A stretch of 64,000 nucleotides of DNA from Clostridium ljungdahlii (GTDB taxonomy: Bacteria > Bacillota > Clostridia > Clostridiales > Clostridiaceae). This document shows, in pieces, positions 43,010-52,089 of the stretch. A program made the translations under genes and the position numbers. The notes under the pieces are model-generated. The model made no database searches, was not told where the DNA came from, and worked only from the letters and a program-made list of their open reading frames with translations. The stretch covers positions 1 to 64,000 of the forward strand of contig NZ_LITT01000006.1 in assembly GCF_001636845.1 (NCBI RefSeq), in the 5' to 3' direction. Every line of letters begins with the position of its first letter. Position 1 is the first letter of the stretch.

Positions 43010-44275
43010 ATGCAAGAATATGATGTAGTAATAATAGGAGGCGGACCTGCAGGGCTTGCAGCTGCTATATCAGTTAAAGAAGCAGGGATAGATAATATAC
43101 TTATACTAGAGAGAGAAAATGAGCTGGGGGGAATATTAAATCAGTGTATTCATAATGGATTTGGTCTCCATACTTTTAAAGAAGAATTGACAGGACCTGA
43201 ATATGCTCAGAGATTTATAGATAAGGTAGAAGACTTAAAGATACAATATAAGTTAAATACTATGGTGCTTGATTTAAATAAAGATAAGTACATAACGGCT
43301 GTGAATGAAGAAGAAGGTATAATTGAAATAAAGGCTAAATCTATAATTTTATCTATGGGATGTAGGGAAAGACCAAGAGGTGCCATAAATATACCAGGAA
43401 GCAGATGTGCTGGAATATATACAGCAGGAGCAGCTCAAAAATTTGTAAATGTAGAAGGATATATGCCGGGAAAAGAAGTTGTAATACTTGGTTCTGGTGA
43501 TATAGGTCTCATAATGGCAAGAAGAATGACACTTGAGGGGGCAAAGGTAAAGGCAGTTGTGGAACTTTTACCTTATTCTAGTGGGCTTAAGAGAAATATA
43601 GTGCAGTGCCTTGATGATTTTGAAATTCCACTTAGGTTAAGCTATACCTTAATAGACATAAAGGGAAAGGAAAGAGTAGAAGGCGTGACTATTGCTGCAG
43701 TAGGTAAAGATAGAAAGCCTGTCAAGGGCACTGAAGAATATATACCTTGTGATACCTTACTTTTATCTGTTGGACTTTTGCCGGAAAATGAACTTTCGAG
43801 AAAAGCTGAAATAAATTTATCTGATGTAACAGGAGGACCTATAGTCGATGAAAGTTTGGAGACTAATGTAGATGGAATATTTGCCTGTGGAAACGTATTG
43901 CATGTTCATGATTTAGTTGATAATGTAACATTAGAAAGCATAAATGCAGGTAAGAATGCAGCTAGATATGTAAAAGGTGGAGAAAGATTTAGCGGACATA
44001 AAATAGAAGTTATAGCTGCTAGTGGTGTCAGGTATACAGTACCAAAGTATATAAATCCTAAAAATGTAGAAAAATCAGTAGATGTTAGATTTAGAGTAGG
44101 GGACGTATTTAAAGATAGTTTTGTATCAGTTTATTTTGATAAGATGAGAGAAATGTACATAAAAAAGAGGATACTTACTCCAGGAAAAATGGAAACAGTT
44201 AATATTAGTAAAGAGCTGCTGAATAAATATACGAATTGTAGGGAGATAACAATAAAGCTGGAAAGGGAGCAGTAG
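43010..44275 (+). CDS. FAD/NAD(P)-binding oxidoreductase (pyridine nucleotide-disulfide type)
   Basis: This 421-residue protein starts VVIIGGGPAGLAAAISVKEA (FAD motif), and has GGILNQCIHNGFGL, SMGCRERPRGA, VVILGSGDIGLIMARRM (second dinucleotide fold), and DGIFACGNVLHVHDLVDN near the end. It resembles GlpB-like or NAD(P)H-dependent partner subunits found with the preceding FAD protein and DUF1667. AGGAGG-type site (GGAGG) lies just after structured repeat A. It ends one base before the DUF1667 gene. Confidence 0.85.
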   Translation: MQEYDVVIIGGGPAGLAAAISVKEAGIDNILILERENELGGILNQCIHNGFGLHTFKEELTGPEYAQRFIDKVEDLKIQYKLNTMVLDLNKDKYITAVNEEEGIIEIKAKSIILSMGCRERPRGAINIPGSRCAGIYTAGAAQKFVNVEGYMPGKEVVILGSGDIGLIMARRMTLEGAKVKAVVELLPYSSGLKRNIVQCLDDFEIPLRLSYTLIDIKGKERVEGVTIAAVGKDRKPVKGTEEYIPCDTLLLSVGLLPENELSRKAEINLSDVTGGPIVDESLETNVDGIFACGNVLHVHDLVDNVTLESINAGKNAARYVKGGERFSGHKIEVIAASGVRYTVPKYINPKNVEKSVDVRFRVGDVFKDSFVSVYFDKMREMYIKKRILTPGKMETVNISKELLNKYTNCREITIKLEREQ

Positions 44276-44276
44276 T

Positions 44277-44651
44277 ATGAATACAAGAGAATTAACTTGT
44301 ATAGGATGTCCTATGGGATGTCAACTTTTAGTTAAGCTTAATGAAGATAAAGTTGTAGAAGTTACTGGAAACACCTGTAAAAATGGGAAAGAGTATGGAG
44401 AAAAGGAATGTACTAATCCTACTAGGATAGTTACTTCTTCTGTATATGTGGAAGGTGGAGAAATATATGTACTTCCGGTTAAAACGGAAAGGGACATCCA
44501 TAAAGGCAGAGTATTTGATTGTATAAAGCTGCTCAAGGGGAAAGTAGTTAAGGCACCTATTAACATAGGAGATATAATAGTAAAAAATGTAGTAAATTCA
44601 GGAATAAATATTATAGCTACGAAAAATGTAAAAAGAAGTAAGAGAAGCTAA
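44277..44651 (+). CDS. DUF1667 protein
   Basis: The 124-residue protein opens ELTCIGCPMGCQLLVKL, with Cys residues in C-x2-C-x3-C and a fourth in GNTCKNG, typical for DUF1667 and reminiscent of the Fe-S domain of molybdopterin oxidoreductases. It follows the FAD oxidoreductase by one base and is the usual third member of the GlpA-like trio. The probable role is electron transfer within that complex. A structured repeat begins about 100 bases after the stop. Confidence 0.88.
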   Translation: MNTRELTCIGCPMGCQLLVKLNEDKVVEVTGNTCKNGKEYGEKECTNPTRIVTSSVYVEGGEIYVLPVKTERDIHKGRVFDCIKLLKGKVVKAPINIGDIIVKNVVNSGINIIATKNVKRSKRS

Positions 44652-44750
44652 CCTCCTTACTTTTTTGCTACAGTAAGCAAACAGTAGTGTAACAGTAAAT
44701 AAATATTATTTTAGAAGAATATGTTATAATAATATTAAGAATTTACTGGA

Positions 44751-45034
44751 GATAAACAGAGTTCTTGGTTTCAGGTGGAGTTTTTCTCCATCTGAAACTT
44801 ATTAACAGGATTCTTAGTGCTTTAGCACTTAGAAGGCGTTATCCTTTAGGGGAAATCGTTATCCAGGGGTGTAGCAGCCGTTATGCACAGCATAAGAACT
44901 CTAAATCGCTGAAGCTCAAGAGTTCTAATATCCCACACTTTATAAGAAAAGCAGATATCCCAAATCTTTGATCTGGCGATAGTCGCTTTCGCTGTGTGCG
45001 ATGTGGGTATTACGGATGGTAGCCATCGGATAAA
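44751..45034 (+). mobile_element. Structured repeat copy B (expanded)
   Basis: It begins GATAAACAGAGTTCTTGG with the hairpins of copy A, but the closing domain is longer (about 155 bases). It contains an extra hairpin (AGAACTCT/AGAGTTCT) and a CCCACA/TGTGGG stem before CATCGGATAA. It fills nearly the whole gap between DUF1667 and DUF1836, and the next ribosome binding site (AGGAGG) lies directly after it. Confidence 0.72.
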
Positions 45035-45049
45035 GCTAGGAGGTATAAT

Positions 45050-45634
45050 ATGGATAAAACTACATTAGATGAATTGACAAATGAGCTTGGAAACTTTACA
45101 CAGTTAAAACTTGAAAGCATACCAGATATAGATTTATACATGGATCAGGTAACTACTTTTATTGAAGAAAAGTTAGGATATTTAAAGAGAAATAAAGAAG
45201 ATACTGCTATTACTAAAACTATGATAAACAATTATACTAAAGCAGGTATACTAATGCCGCCTAAAAAGAAAAAGTATTCTAAGCAGCATATGATACTTAT
45301 TATATTGACATATTACTTAAAACAAATTTTATCCATAGGTGATATACAGAGTTTATTTTCTTCTCTAGCTGGCTCCATAAAAGAAGGAGAAGATCATACA
45401 AAAGATTTAGATAAGATATACCAAGATTTTTTGAAAATAGAAAAAATTCAAGTGGAGAGTTTTATAAAAGATTTTAAATCCAAAATTACTGAGAATGATA
45501 CCTTTAATTGTAACGGGGAAGAATTAGAACAGGATCAAAATAAACTTATAACAGTTGTAGTTATGTTGATCGTAAGGGCGAATATAGAAAAGAAAATGGC
45601 GGAAAGTATAATAGATAATTTCTTTGGAAAATAA
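45050..45634 (+). CDS. DUF1836 protein (possible HTH regulator)
   Basis: This 194-residue protein has the DUF1836 pattern. KTMINNYTKAGILMPPKKKK resembles a MerR-like winged helix, followed by YSKQHMILIILTYYLKQILSIGD, as in small firmicute regulators. The rest is helical. No catalytic residues are seen. It is flanked on both sides by structured repeats and has AGGAGG upstream. Confidence 0.75.
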   Translation: MDKTTLDELTNELGNFTQLKLESIPDIDLYMDQVTTFIEEKLGYLKRNKEDTAITKTMINNYTKAGILMPPKKKKYSKQHMILIILTYYLKQILSIGDIQSLFSSLAGSIKEGEDHTKDLDKIYQDFLKIEKIQVESFIKDFKSKITENDTFNCNGEELEQDQNKLITVVVMLIVRANIEKKMAESIIDNFFGK

Positions 45635-45650
45635 ATTGTGTACATCAAGT

Positions 45651-45793
45651 GATTCTTAGGTTCAGATGGAGTTTGCTTATAAGGATGACTTTCTCCAGCT
45701 GAACCTTAGAAGAACTTATCCAGGCGCGTAGCAGTGCTTATCCCCCACTTTGATAGAAGATGGGGGTGTTAGCAAAGGTAGCGATCGGATAAA
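45651..45793 (+). mobile_element. Structured repeat copy C (shorter left end)
   Basis: The left end starts at GATTCTTAGG with a GGTTCAG...CTGAACC hairpin, then TTATCCAGG, GCGTAGC, a CCCCCA/TGGGGG stem, and GCGATCGGATAA. It lacks the GATAAACAG lead. The main hairpin and P1-like pairing are kept although the sequence differs, which indicates conservation of structure. Confidence 0.68.
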
Positions 45794-45841
45794 CTTGCAG
45801 ACTTGCAAATTTATGTACAAGTACAATAAGAGTTTAAAAAA

Positions 45842-46474
45842 TTATTTAAATAGTTTATTAAAACAATCTTTGCAAATCATGACTGTACCTTTGTTTGCAG
45901 ATATTAGTTCATTACTACTTACTGACTTTTGGCAAATTTCACATACGCGATGTTCATGCTCTTCATGGGAACTGTATGTTTTTTTAGTGTTTTTAAAACT
46001 TCTTTTCTTATTTGGAGGAGGTGAGTAGTTTATAGGCTCATCCATGGTAGTCTTTTTAAAAACATTGTAGTCCATGTCATAGGTACTCTCACCAAATAAC
46101 TCCAGCTCAAATCTAGGATAATCCTGATCATAATGTTCTTCTATGATTAATCTTCTAATTTGGGCATCATTTATTATGAGTCCACTTTTCTCAATACCAT
46201 CAAATATACTTTTAGTTATGTTGTTGGTGTCAGGATGTCTCTTTTTACTTTTATAGTATACTTTTAAAAGGGCTATAAGGGATTCTTCTATAACTAGTCC
46301 AGGATTTTGACTCCTGCATTCATAAGCGATTTCTTCTTCATAGAGGGCATATCTATCGTGATATTTCCCGGAGTTATAGGGCAATATGGCCCTTCCATTT
46401 ACGTTAAACAGCTTAAAATTTGACTTGGATATAGGAGAACCTTTTACTACAATTTTTGCATAAGGTTTGATCAT
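45842..46474 (-). CDS. RusA-like Holliday-junction resolvase with C-terminal zinc ribbon
   Basis: This 210-residue protein resembles RusA in its first 135 residues: KIVVKGSPISKSN, LLKVYYKSKKRHPDTNNITK, SIFDGIEKSGLIINDAQIRR. The D-x-x-N...K...D...ND pattern is that of the RusA active site. It then has a charged linker and a C-x2-C...C-x2-C zinc ribbon (CEICQKSV, ICKDCFNK), not part of classical RusA. It is read leftward and sits alone between repeat copy C and tsaD. It may be a domesticated prophage resolvase. Confidence 0.75.
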   Translation of the reverse strand: MIKPYAKIVVKGSPISKSNFKLFNVNGRAILPYNSGKYHDRYALYEEEIAYECRSQNPGLVIEESLIALLKVYYKSKKRHPDTNNITKSIFDGIEKSGLIINDAQIRRLIIEEHYDQDYPRFELELFGESTYDMDYNVFKKTTMDEPINYSPPPNKKRSFKNTKKTYSSHEEHEHRVCEICQKSVSSNELISANKGTVMICKDCFNKLFK

Positions 46475-46672
46475 GTTTATTTCTCCAGTATATAAAATTT
46501 ATATCGAATATGTCTATATTATACCATATGTATGAATTTTAAGTCCCGGGAAATAAGTTGGAAATATACTATACTATAAAAAAGATAAGTAGTATAATTC
46601 AATGGTAGCTAAACAAGTGGATTAGAGACAAATTTTAATAACTTTATATGAAATGTAGGAAGGTAAGAAATT

Positions 46673-47698
46673 ATGGAAAGAGATATAAAAATACTTGCTA
46701 TAGAGAGCAGTTGTGATGAAACTTCTGCAGCTGTGGTGATAAATGGAAGAGATGTTTTGTCTAATATAATATCTTCACAGATAGATATACATACGAAATT
46801 TGGAGGAGTAGTGCCAGAAGTAGCATCAAGGAAGCATATAGAGGTTGTAAGTCTTGTAGCACAGCAGGCTATTGAAAAGGCTGGTATTACATTTGATGAT
46901 ATAGATGCTGTAGGAGTTACCTATGGACCAGGACTTGTAGGGGCACTCCTTGTAGGACTTCAGTATGCAAAGGGTTTGGCTTATGCACTTAACAAGCCTT
47001 TAATAGGAGTAAATCACATAGAAGGACATATAAGTGCTAATTTTATACAATATAAAGATTTAAAACCGCCTTTTGTATGTATGGTTGTATCTGGAGGGCA
47101 TACTTATTTGGTTTATATGAAGGACTATGGAAAATTTGAGGTTATGGGTCAAACTAGAGATGATGCAGCTGGAGAAGCCTATGATAAAGTTGCAAGAGCT
47201 ATTGGACTTGGGTATCCAGGAGGACCTAAAATTGATAAGTTAGCGAAAGAAGGAAATCCAGATGCAATTAAATTTCCTAGGGCAAATTTTCATGATGGAA
47301 GTTCCCTTGATTTTTCCTTTAGTGGGTTAAAATCTGCTGTACTAAACTATTTGAATCAAAAAGAAATGAAAAATGAAAACATAAATAGAGCTGATGTAGC
47401 AGCATCTTTTCAAAAAGCTGTGGTGAGCTTTTTAGTAGATAACGCCATGAAGGCATGCAAGTTGAAAAATGTAAGTAAAATAGCTGTAGCAGGAGGAGTA
47501 GCTGCAAATAGTTGCCTTAGAGAAACTTTAAAAAATGCAGGTAATGAAAAGAATATAGAGGTTTTGTTTCCAGAGATTATATTATGCACGGACAATGGAG
47601 CTATGATAGGAAGTGCCGCATATTTTGAGTACATGAAAGGGACCAGAAGCCCTTTAAGTTTAAATGCAATTCCAAATTTGAAACTAGGAGAAAGATAG
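46673..47698 (+). CDS. tsaD: tRNA N6-threonylcarbamoyladenosine synthase subunit TsaD
   Basis: The 341-residue ASKHA protein begins [16 protein letters not shown] and has the metal-binding HIEGH (H115, H119), [40 protein letters not shown] and CTDNGAMIG. It transfers threonylcarbamoyl to A37 of ANN-decoding tRNAs with TsaB and TsaE, which are not in this window. Length and motifs are standard. It is followed by a MITE-like element. Confidence 0.97.
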   Translation: MERDIKILAIESSCDETSAAVVINGRDVLSNIISSQIDIHTKFGGVVPEVASRKHIEVVSLVAQQAIEKAGITFDDIDAVGVTYGPGLVGALLVGLQYAKGLAYALNKPLIGVNHIEGHISANFIQYKDLKPPFVCMVVSGGHTYLVYMKDYGKFEVMGQTRDDAAGEAYDKVARAIGLGYPGGPKIDKLAKEGNPDAIKFPRANFHDGSSLDFSFSGLKSAVLNYLNQKEMKNENINRADVAASFQKAVVSFLVDNAMKACKLKNVSKIAVAGGVAANSCLRETLKNAGNEKNIEVLFPEIILCTDNGAMIGSAAYFEYMKGTRSPLSLNAIPNLKLGER

Positions 47699-47705
47699 AG
47701 AAGTT

Positions 47706-48097
47706 ATAGAGTTTCTAAATAAAAATTTGACATATACAGCAGAATATGCTGCCAAGTTTCACCACCATAAAAACTTTTAATAAGTCTAAAGCTCGGTATT
47801 TAGAAAATCTAAAGGACTTAGATAAACAGAATTCTTGGCATCAGGTGGAGTTTTAACTCCACCTGATGCTTAGAAATCGTTATCCAGGGACGTAGCTGCT
47901 CTTTACTCCAACTTCTTGGAGAAGTTGGAGTATTAGAGCAGGTAGTCATCGGATAAACTCGTACCTCAGGCAATATCTAAGCCCATAAGATTTTCTAAAA
48001 TACCTCGCTAAGACTTGTGGAAAAGTTTTTAAAGGTGGTTTCAATTTTGGCAGCATATTTGCTTTGTATAAGTTCAAATTTCAATTAGAAACTCTAT
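47706..48097. mobile_element. MITE-like palindromic element, interrupted by structured repeat D
   Basis: The ends ATAGAGTTTCTA and TAGAAACTCTAT are inverted. Pairing continues inward for over 100 bases with gaps (AATTTGAC/ATACAG versus its complement, ATATGCTGCCAA with TTGGCAGCATAT, AAAAACTTTT, TTTAGAAAATCT). No coding potential is present. Removing structured repeat D leaves about 255 bases, close to the 262-base relative at 56739. Confidence 0.75.
47820..47957 (+). mobile_element. Structured repeat copy D, nested in the MITE
   Basis: It is the cleanest copy: GATAAACAGAATTCTTGG, a perfect CATCAGGTGGAG hairpin arm pairing with CTCCACCTGATG, then GTTATCC...GGATAA with a TCCAACTTCTTGGAGAAGTTGGA stem inside (arms TCCAACTT and AAGTTGGA). 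The MITE at 56.7 kb has AAGGACTT...AAACTCGTACCTCAG uninterrupted; here this site is split by the repeat, giving its boundaries to within a few bases. Confidence 0.78.
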
Positions 48098-48371
48098 TAC
48101 ATTGAATAATTTACCACAATATATTGAGTAGCATAAATAATATATAGAATATACTATTTACAAAACCCGTTACACGATATATAATAGGTGGTATCGATAT
48201 TGATTTTATGTATAAAGAAAAATTGCAAATAACATATTAATATATATATTGTCAAACTATAAACTATAGATAACAAATTCCATTGTAACGTATACATACA
48301 GTATTCATACACTATACAAGAAGGTTTCCAAAATAAAACCGTTATGCAAGGCAAAAAAAATAAAAATTCAA

Positions 48372-48400
48372 TTGAAATAATTTTGATACTTATATATAAT
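48372..48400 (+). promoter_or_regulatory. Probable sigma-A promoter of pyruvate carboxylase
   Basis: TTGAAA (48372-48377) and TATAAT (48395-48400) are spaced by 17 bases, an ideal arrangement. A leader of about 85 bases with repeated TATTAATGAATATTAATATT-like A/T units follows before pyc. The rest of 48098-48491 holds no gene that I can see. Confidence 0.6.
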
Positions 48401-48491
48401 AGTAATGTGACTCAGATATTTAATAGTAAATATTAATAAATATTAATGAATATTAATATTTATACAAAACATATAATTTTTATAAAAGGGG

Positions 48492-51400
48492 ATGGATTAC
48501 TTGTTAAAGAGGTTTAAGAGGGTTCTTGTAGCGAATAGAGGAGAAATAGCCATAAGAATATTCAGAGCATGCAAAGAATTGGGGATAACTACTGTAGCAA
48601 TATATTCAAATGAGGATAAGAGGTCTCTTTTCAGAACTAAAGCTGATGAATCCTATATGATAGGAAAAAATAAGGGACCTGTAGAAGCATATTTAGATAT
48701 TGATGAAATAATAGATATAGCTCTCAAGAAAAATGTAGATGCAATACATCCGGGTTATGGATTTTTATCAGAAAATCCTGAATTGGCAAAAAAGTGTAAA
48801 GAAGCAGGTATTGAATTTATAGGGCCTACATCAGATATGATGGAGATGCTTGGTGATAAGATAAAATCTAAAATTGTTGCACAAAAGGCTGGGGTTCCAA
48901 CAATACCAGGAGTTCAAGAAGCTATAAAGACAGAAGAAGAAGCTTTAAAATTTGCTAATTTCTGTGGATATCCTGTTATGATTAAAGCAGCTGACGGCGG
49001 CGGCGGCAGAGGAATGAGAATAGTAAGGGAAGAAAAAGATCTTATAGAATCCTATAACAGTGCTAAAAACGAATCCAGGAAAGCTTTTGGTTCAGAAAAA
49101 ATATATATTGAAAAATATATTGAAAGTCCAAAACACATAGAGGTGCAGGTACTTGGAGATAAGTACGGCAATATTGTCCATCTGTATGAAAGAGATTGTT
49201 CAATACAGAGGAGACATCAAAAGGTGATAGAATTTACACCATCTTTAGCTCTCTCAGAAGAAAAAAGACAACAAATATGTGAAGATGCTTTAAAAATTGC
49301 AAGAACTGTAGGATATACAAGTGCAGGTACCTTGGAGTTTTTAGTTGATAAAAATGGAAATCACTATTTCATAGAGATGAATACTAGAATTCAGGTAGAA
49401 CATACCGTAACTGAAATGGTTACAGGAATAGATATAGTTCAAGATCAAATACTTATTGCAGAAGGGCATTCACTTGACTCTAAGGAAATAGGAATAAAAT
49501 CTCAAGATGATATAGAGTTAAAAGGATATGCAATACAATGCAGAATTACTACAGAAGATCCTTTAAATAATTTTGCACCAGATACAGGAAGAATAGATAT
49601 GTATAGAACTGGTTCTGGATTTGGTATAAGACTTGATGGAGGAAATGGATTTACAGGTGCAGTAATAAGTCCTCATTATGATAGTTTGCTAGTAAAAACT
49701 GTATCTTGGTCAAGAACTTTTGAAGATGCAATAAGAAAAGCAATAAGGTCTATAAATGAGACTGTTATATCAGGAGTAAAGACAAATGCAGACTTTATAA
49801 TAAAAGTATTAAGCCATGAAAAATTTATAAAAGGTGAATGTGATACTAATTTTATTGAAGATAATCCAGATTTATTTGATATAAAACCAAAACTAGATAA
49901 AGAGATGAGTGTACTTAAATTTATAGGAAATAAAGTAGTAAATGAGACTCGTGGAAAGAAGAAGAAATTTAATGTACCTATTGTACCAAAAGTAGAAGAA
50001 GATGTTAAATTAAGTGGAACAAAGCAAATACTTGACACCAAAGGAGCAGATGGATTAGCTGATTGGATAAAATCACAGGATAAGCTTCTTATTACAGATA
50101 CTACTATGAGAGATGCTCATCAGTCACTTATGGCAACTAGGGTGAGAACTAGAGATTTGCTTAAGATAGCAAAAGCCCAATCAGTATTGGCAAACGATCT
50201 TTTTTCCATGGAAATGTGGGGAGGAGCAACTTTTGATGTAGCTTATAGATTTTTAAATGAATCTCCTTGGGAAAGACTTGAAAAACTTAGAGAAAAGGTT
50301 CCTAATATATTATTCCAGATGCTTTTAAGGGGAGCTAATGCAGTAGGATATAAAAACTATCCTGACAATGTTATTAGAGAATTTATAAAACAGTCTGCAG
50401 TTTCAGGTATTGATGTATTTAGAATATTTGATTCTTTAAACTGGCTTAAAGGAATGGAAGTTGCTATAGATCAGACATTAAAGGAAGGTAAAGTAGCTGA
50501 AGCATGCATGTGTTATACAGGAGACATACTAGATGACAGTAAAGATAAATATACACTGCAGTATTATGTAAATTTGGCTAAAGAAATAGAGAAGACTGGA
50601 GCACAGATTCTTGGAATAAAGGATATGTCTGCTTTGTTAAAGCCATATTCTGCTTATAAACTTGTGAAAGCACTTAAGAATGAAATTTCTATTCCAATAC
50701 ATCTTCATACTCACGACACTACAGGTAATGGTGTGGCAACAGTACTTATGGCTGCCGATGCAGGACTTGATATAGCTGATACTGCGTTCAATAGTATGTC
50801 TGGGCTTACTAGCCAGCCAGCTTTGAATTCAATAGTAGCAGCACTTAAAAATACAAATAGAGATACTAGATTAGATTCAGATAATCTTCAAAAAATATCT
50901 AACTACTGGGAAGATGTAAGACCTATATATAGTCAGTTTGAGTCAGGACTTAAGTCAAGTACTGCAGAAATATACAAGTATGAGATACCAGGAGGCCAAT
51001 ATTCAAACTTAAAACCTCAGGTTGAAAGTTTTGGGTTGGGAGATCGTTTTGAAGATGTAAAGGAAATGTATAAGAGAGTTAATAAAATGCTTGGAAATAT
51101 AATTAAAGTAACTCCTTCTTCAAAAATGGTAGGAGACCTGGCTATATTTATGATACAAAATGATTTAGACGAAAAGAATATTTATGAAAAAGGTAAGAAT
51201 CTAACTTTTCCAGATTCTACGATTTCTTTCTTCAAGGGAATGATGGGCCAGCCTATGGGAGGATTCCCAGAAGAACTTCAAAAAATAGTTCTAAAGGGAG
51301 AGGAACCTTTAAAGGGAAGACCAGGAGAATTTTTGCCACCAGAAGATTTTGGCAAGATAGAAGAACATTTAACTAAAAAATACAAGAGAAAATTTGAAAA

Positions 51401-51938
51401 TAAAGAGCTTTTGAGTTATGCTATGTATCCTGATGTATTTGAAAATTACCTTAAATTCATAGATGAATATGGTGATCTCAGCAGAATGGAAAGTGAAACA
51501 TTCTTCTATGGACTTGCAGAAGGAGAACTTTGTGAAGTTGAGATAGGAGAAGGAAAGAGTTTATTTGTACAATTGCTAGAGATTACAAAAGTTGACGACG
51601 AAGGATACAGATTCTTAGTGTTTGAGGTTAACGGTATTAAGAGAGACATAAGGATAAAAGATAATTTGGTTTTCTCGGGATCAGGAATAAAAGAAAACTC
51701 ATGTGTTATGGCAGATGAAGATAATGAGAAGGAAATAGGATCAAGTATACCTGGAAACATTGTTAAAGTACTTGTAAAACCAGGAGACAAAGTAGAAGAA
51801 GGTCAGAGTTTAATTGTAATAGAAGCTATGAAAATGGAAACAAATGTTTCAGCTGCTGAAGCAGGAGTGATTGATGGGGTATTTGTAAAAGAAGGCCAGA
51901 GAGTTAAAACTGGAGAACTTTTAATTAGATTAAAGTAG
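48492..51938 (+). CDS. pyc: Pyruvate carboxylase
   Basis: The 1148-residue biotin enzyme makes oxaloacetate from pyruvate, ATP and bicarbonate. In order it has an ATP-grasp biotin carboxylase (FKRVLVANRGEIAIRIF; KAADGGGGRGMR; EMNTRIQVEHTVTE) to about residue 460, a carboxyltransferase barrel (ITDTTMRDAHQSLMATRVRT from about 530; HTHDTTGNGVAT), the PYC/OADA region and a C-terminal biotinyl domain with EAMKMET (K1114). TTG 48501 may be the real start, as AAGGGG is too close to ATG 48492. It lets acetogenic cells move acetyl-CoA-derived pyruvate into the TCA-related anabolic pool. Confidence 0.96.
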   Translation: MDYLLKRFKRVLVANRGEIAIRIFRACKELGITTVAIYSNEDKRSLFRTKADESYMIGKNKGPVEAYLDIDEIIDIALKKNVDAIHPGYGFLSENPELAKKCKEAGIEFIGPTSDMMEMLGDKIKSKIVAQKAGVPTIPGVQEAIKTEEEALKFANFCGYPVMIKAADGGGGRGMRIVREEKDLIESYNSAKNESRKAFGSEKIYIEKYIESPKHIEVQVLGDKYGNIVHLYERDCSIQRRHQKVIEFTPSLALSEEKRQQICEDALKIARTVGYTSAGTLEFLVDKNGNHYFIEMNTRIQVEHTVTEMVTGIDIVQDQILIAEGHSLDSKEIGIKSQDDIELKGYAIQCRITTEDPLNNFAPDTGRIDMYRTGSGFGIRLDGGNGFTGAVISPHYDSLLVKTVSWSRTFEDAIRKAIRSINETVISGVKTNADFIIKVLSHEKFIKGECDTNFIEDNPDLFDIKPKLDKEMSVLKFIGNKVVNETRGKKKKFNVPIVPKVEEDVKLSGTKQILDTKGADGLADWIKSQDKLLITDTTMRDAHQSLMATRVRTRDLLKIAKAQSVLANDLFSMEMWGGATFDVAYRFLNESPWERLEKLREKVPNILFQMLLRGANAVGYKNYPDNVIREFIKQSAVSGIDVFRIFDSLNWLKGMEVAIDQTLKEGKVAEACMCYTGDILDDSKDKYTLQYYVNLAKEIEKTGAQILGIKDMSALLKPYSAYKLVKALKNEISIPIHLHTHDTTGNGVATVLMAADAGLDIADTAFNSMSGLTSQPALNSIVAALKNTNRDTRLDSDNLQKISNYWEDVRPIYSQFESGLKSSTAEIYKYEIPGGQYSNLKPQVESFGLGDRFEDVKEMYKRVNKMLGNIIKVTPSSKMVGDLAIFMIQNDLDEKNIYEKGKNLTFPDSTISFFKGMMGQPMGGFPEELQKIVLKGEEPLKGRPGEFLPPEDFGKIEEHLTKKYKRKFENKELLSYAMYPDVFENYLKFIDEYGDLSRMESETFFYGLAEGELCEVEIGEGKSLFVQLLEITKVDDEGYRFLVFEVNGIKRDIRIKDNLVFSGSGIKENSCVMADEDNEKEIGSSIPGNIVKVLVKPGDKVEEGQSLIVIEAMKMETNVSAAEAGVIDGVFVKEGQRVKTGELLIRLK

Positions 51939-51954
51939 GATAAATATTATTAAA

Positions 51955-51990
51955 GGTACTATTAGGGTTTCTAATAGTACCTTGTTTTTT
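51955..51990 (+). terminator. Intrinsic terminator of pyc
   Basis: GGTACTATTAG pairs with CTAATAGTACC around GGTTT, followed by TTGTTTTTT. It lies 17 bases after the pyc stop codon. Confidence 0.88.
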
Positions 51991-52089
51991 AATACTCTAA
52001 TAGCTTAACTTCACTAACTTAACCAGTTATGTTAGAATATATTAATAATGACAATTTAGCGGTGTAATTTATAGGAAAGAGGTAGGAAG

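Noticed and set aside
44765-44971. 68-codon plus-strand frame between DUF1667 and DUF1836
   Set aside because: It lies wholly within structured repeat copy B and its codons track the hairpins; similar frames are not kept in the other copies.
42803-47957. CRISPR array or group I intron as an explanation of the repeats
   Set aside because: The copies are 135-285 bases long, spread over 5 kb and lack uniform spacers or intron core elements; two sit between genes with no split exons.
48400-48480. Tandem TATTAATGAATATTAAT repeats before pyc
   Set aside because: Short A/T-rich repetition in an AT-rich leader; not regular enough to claim an operator.
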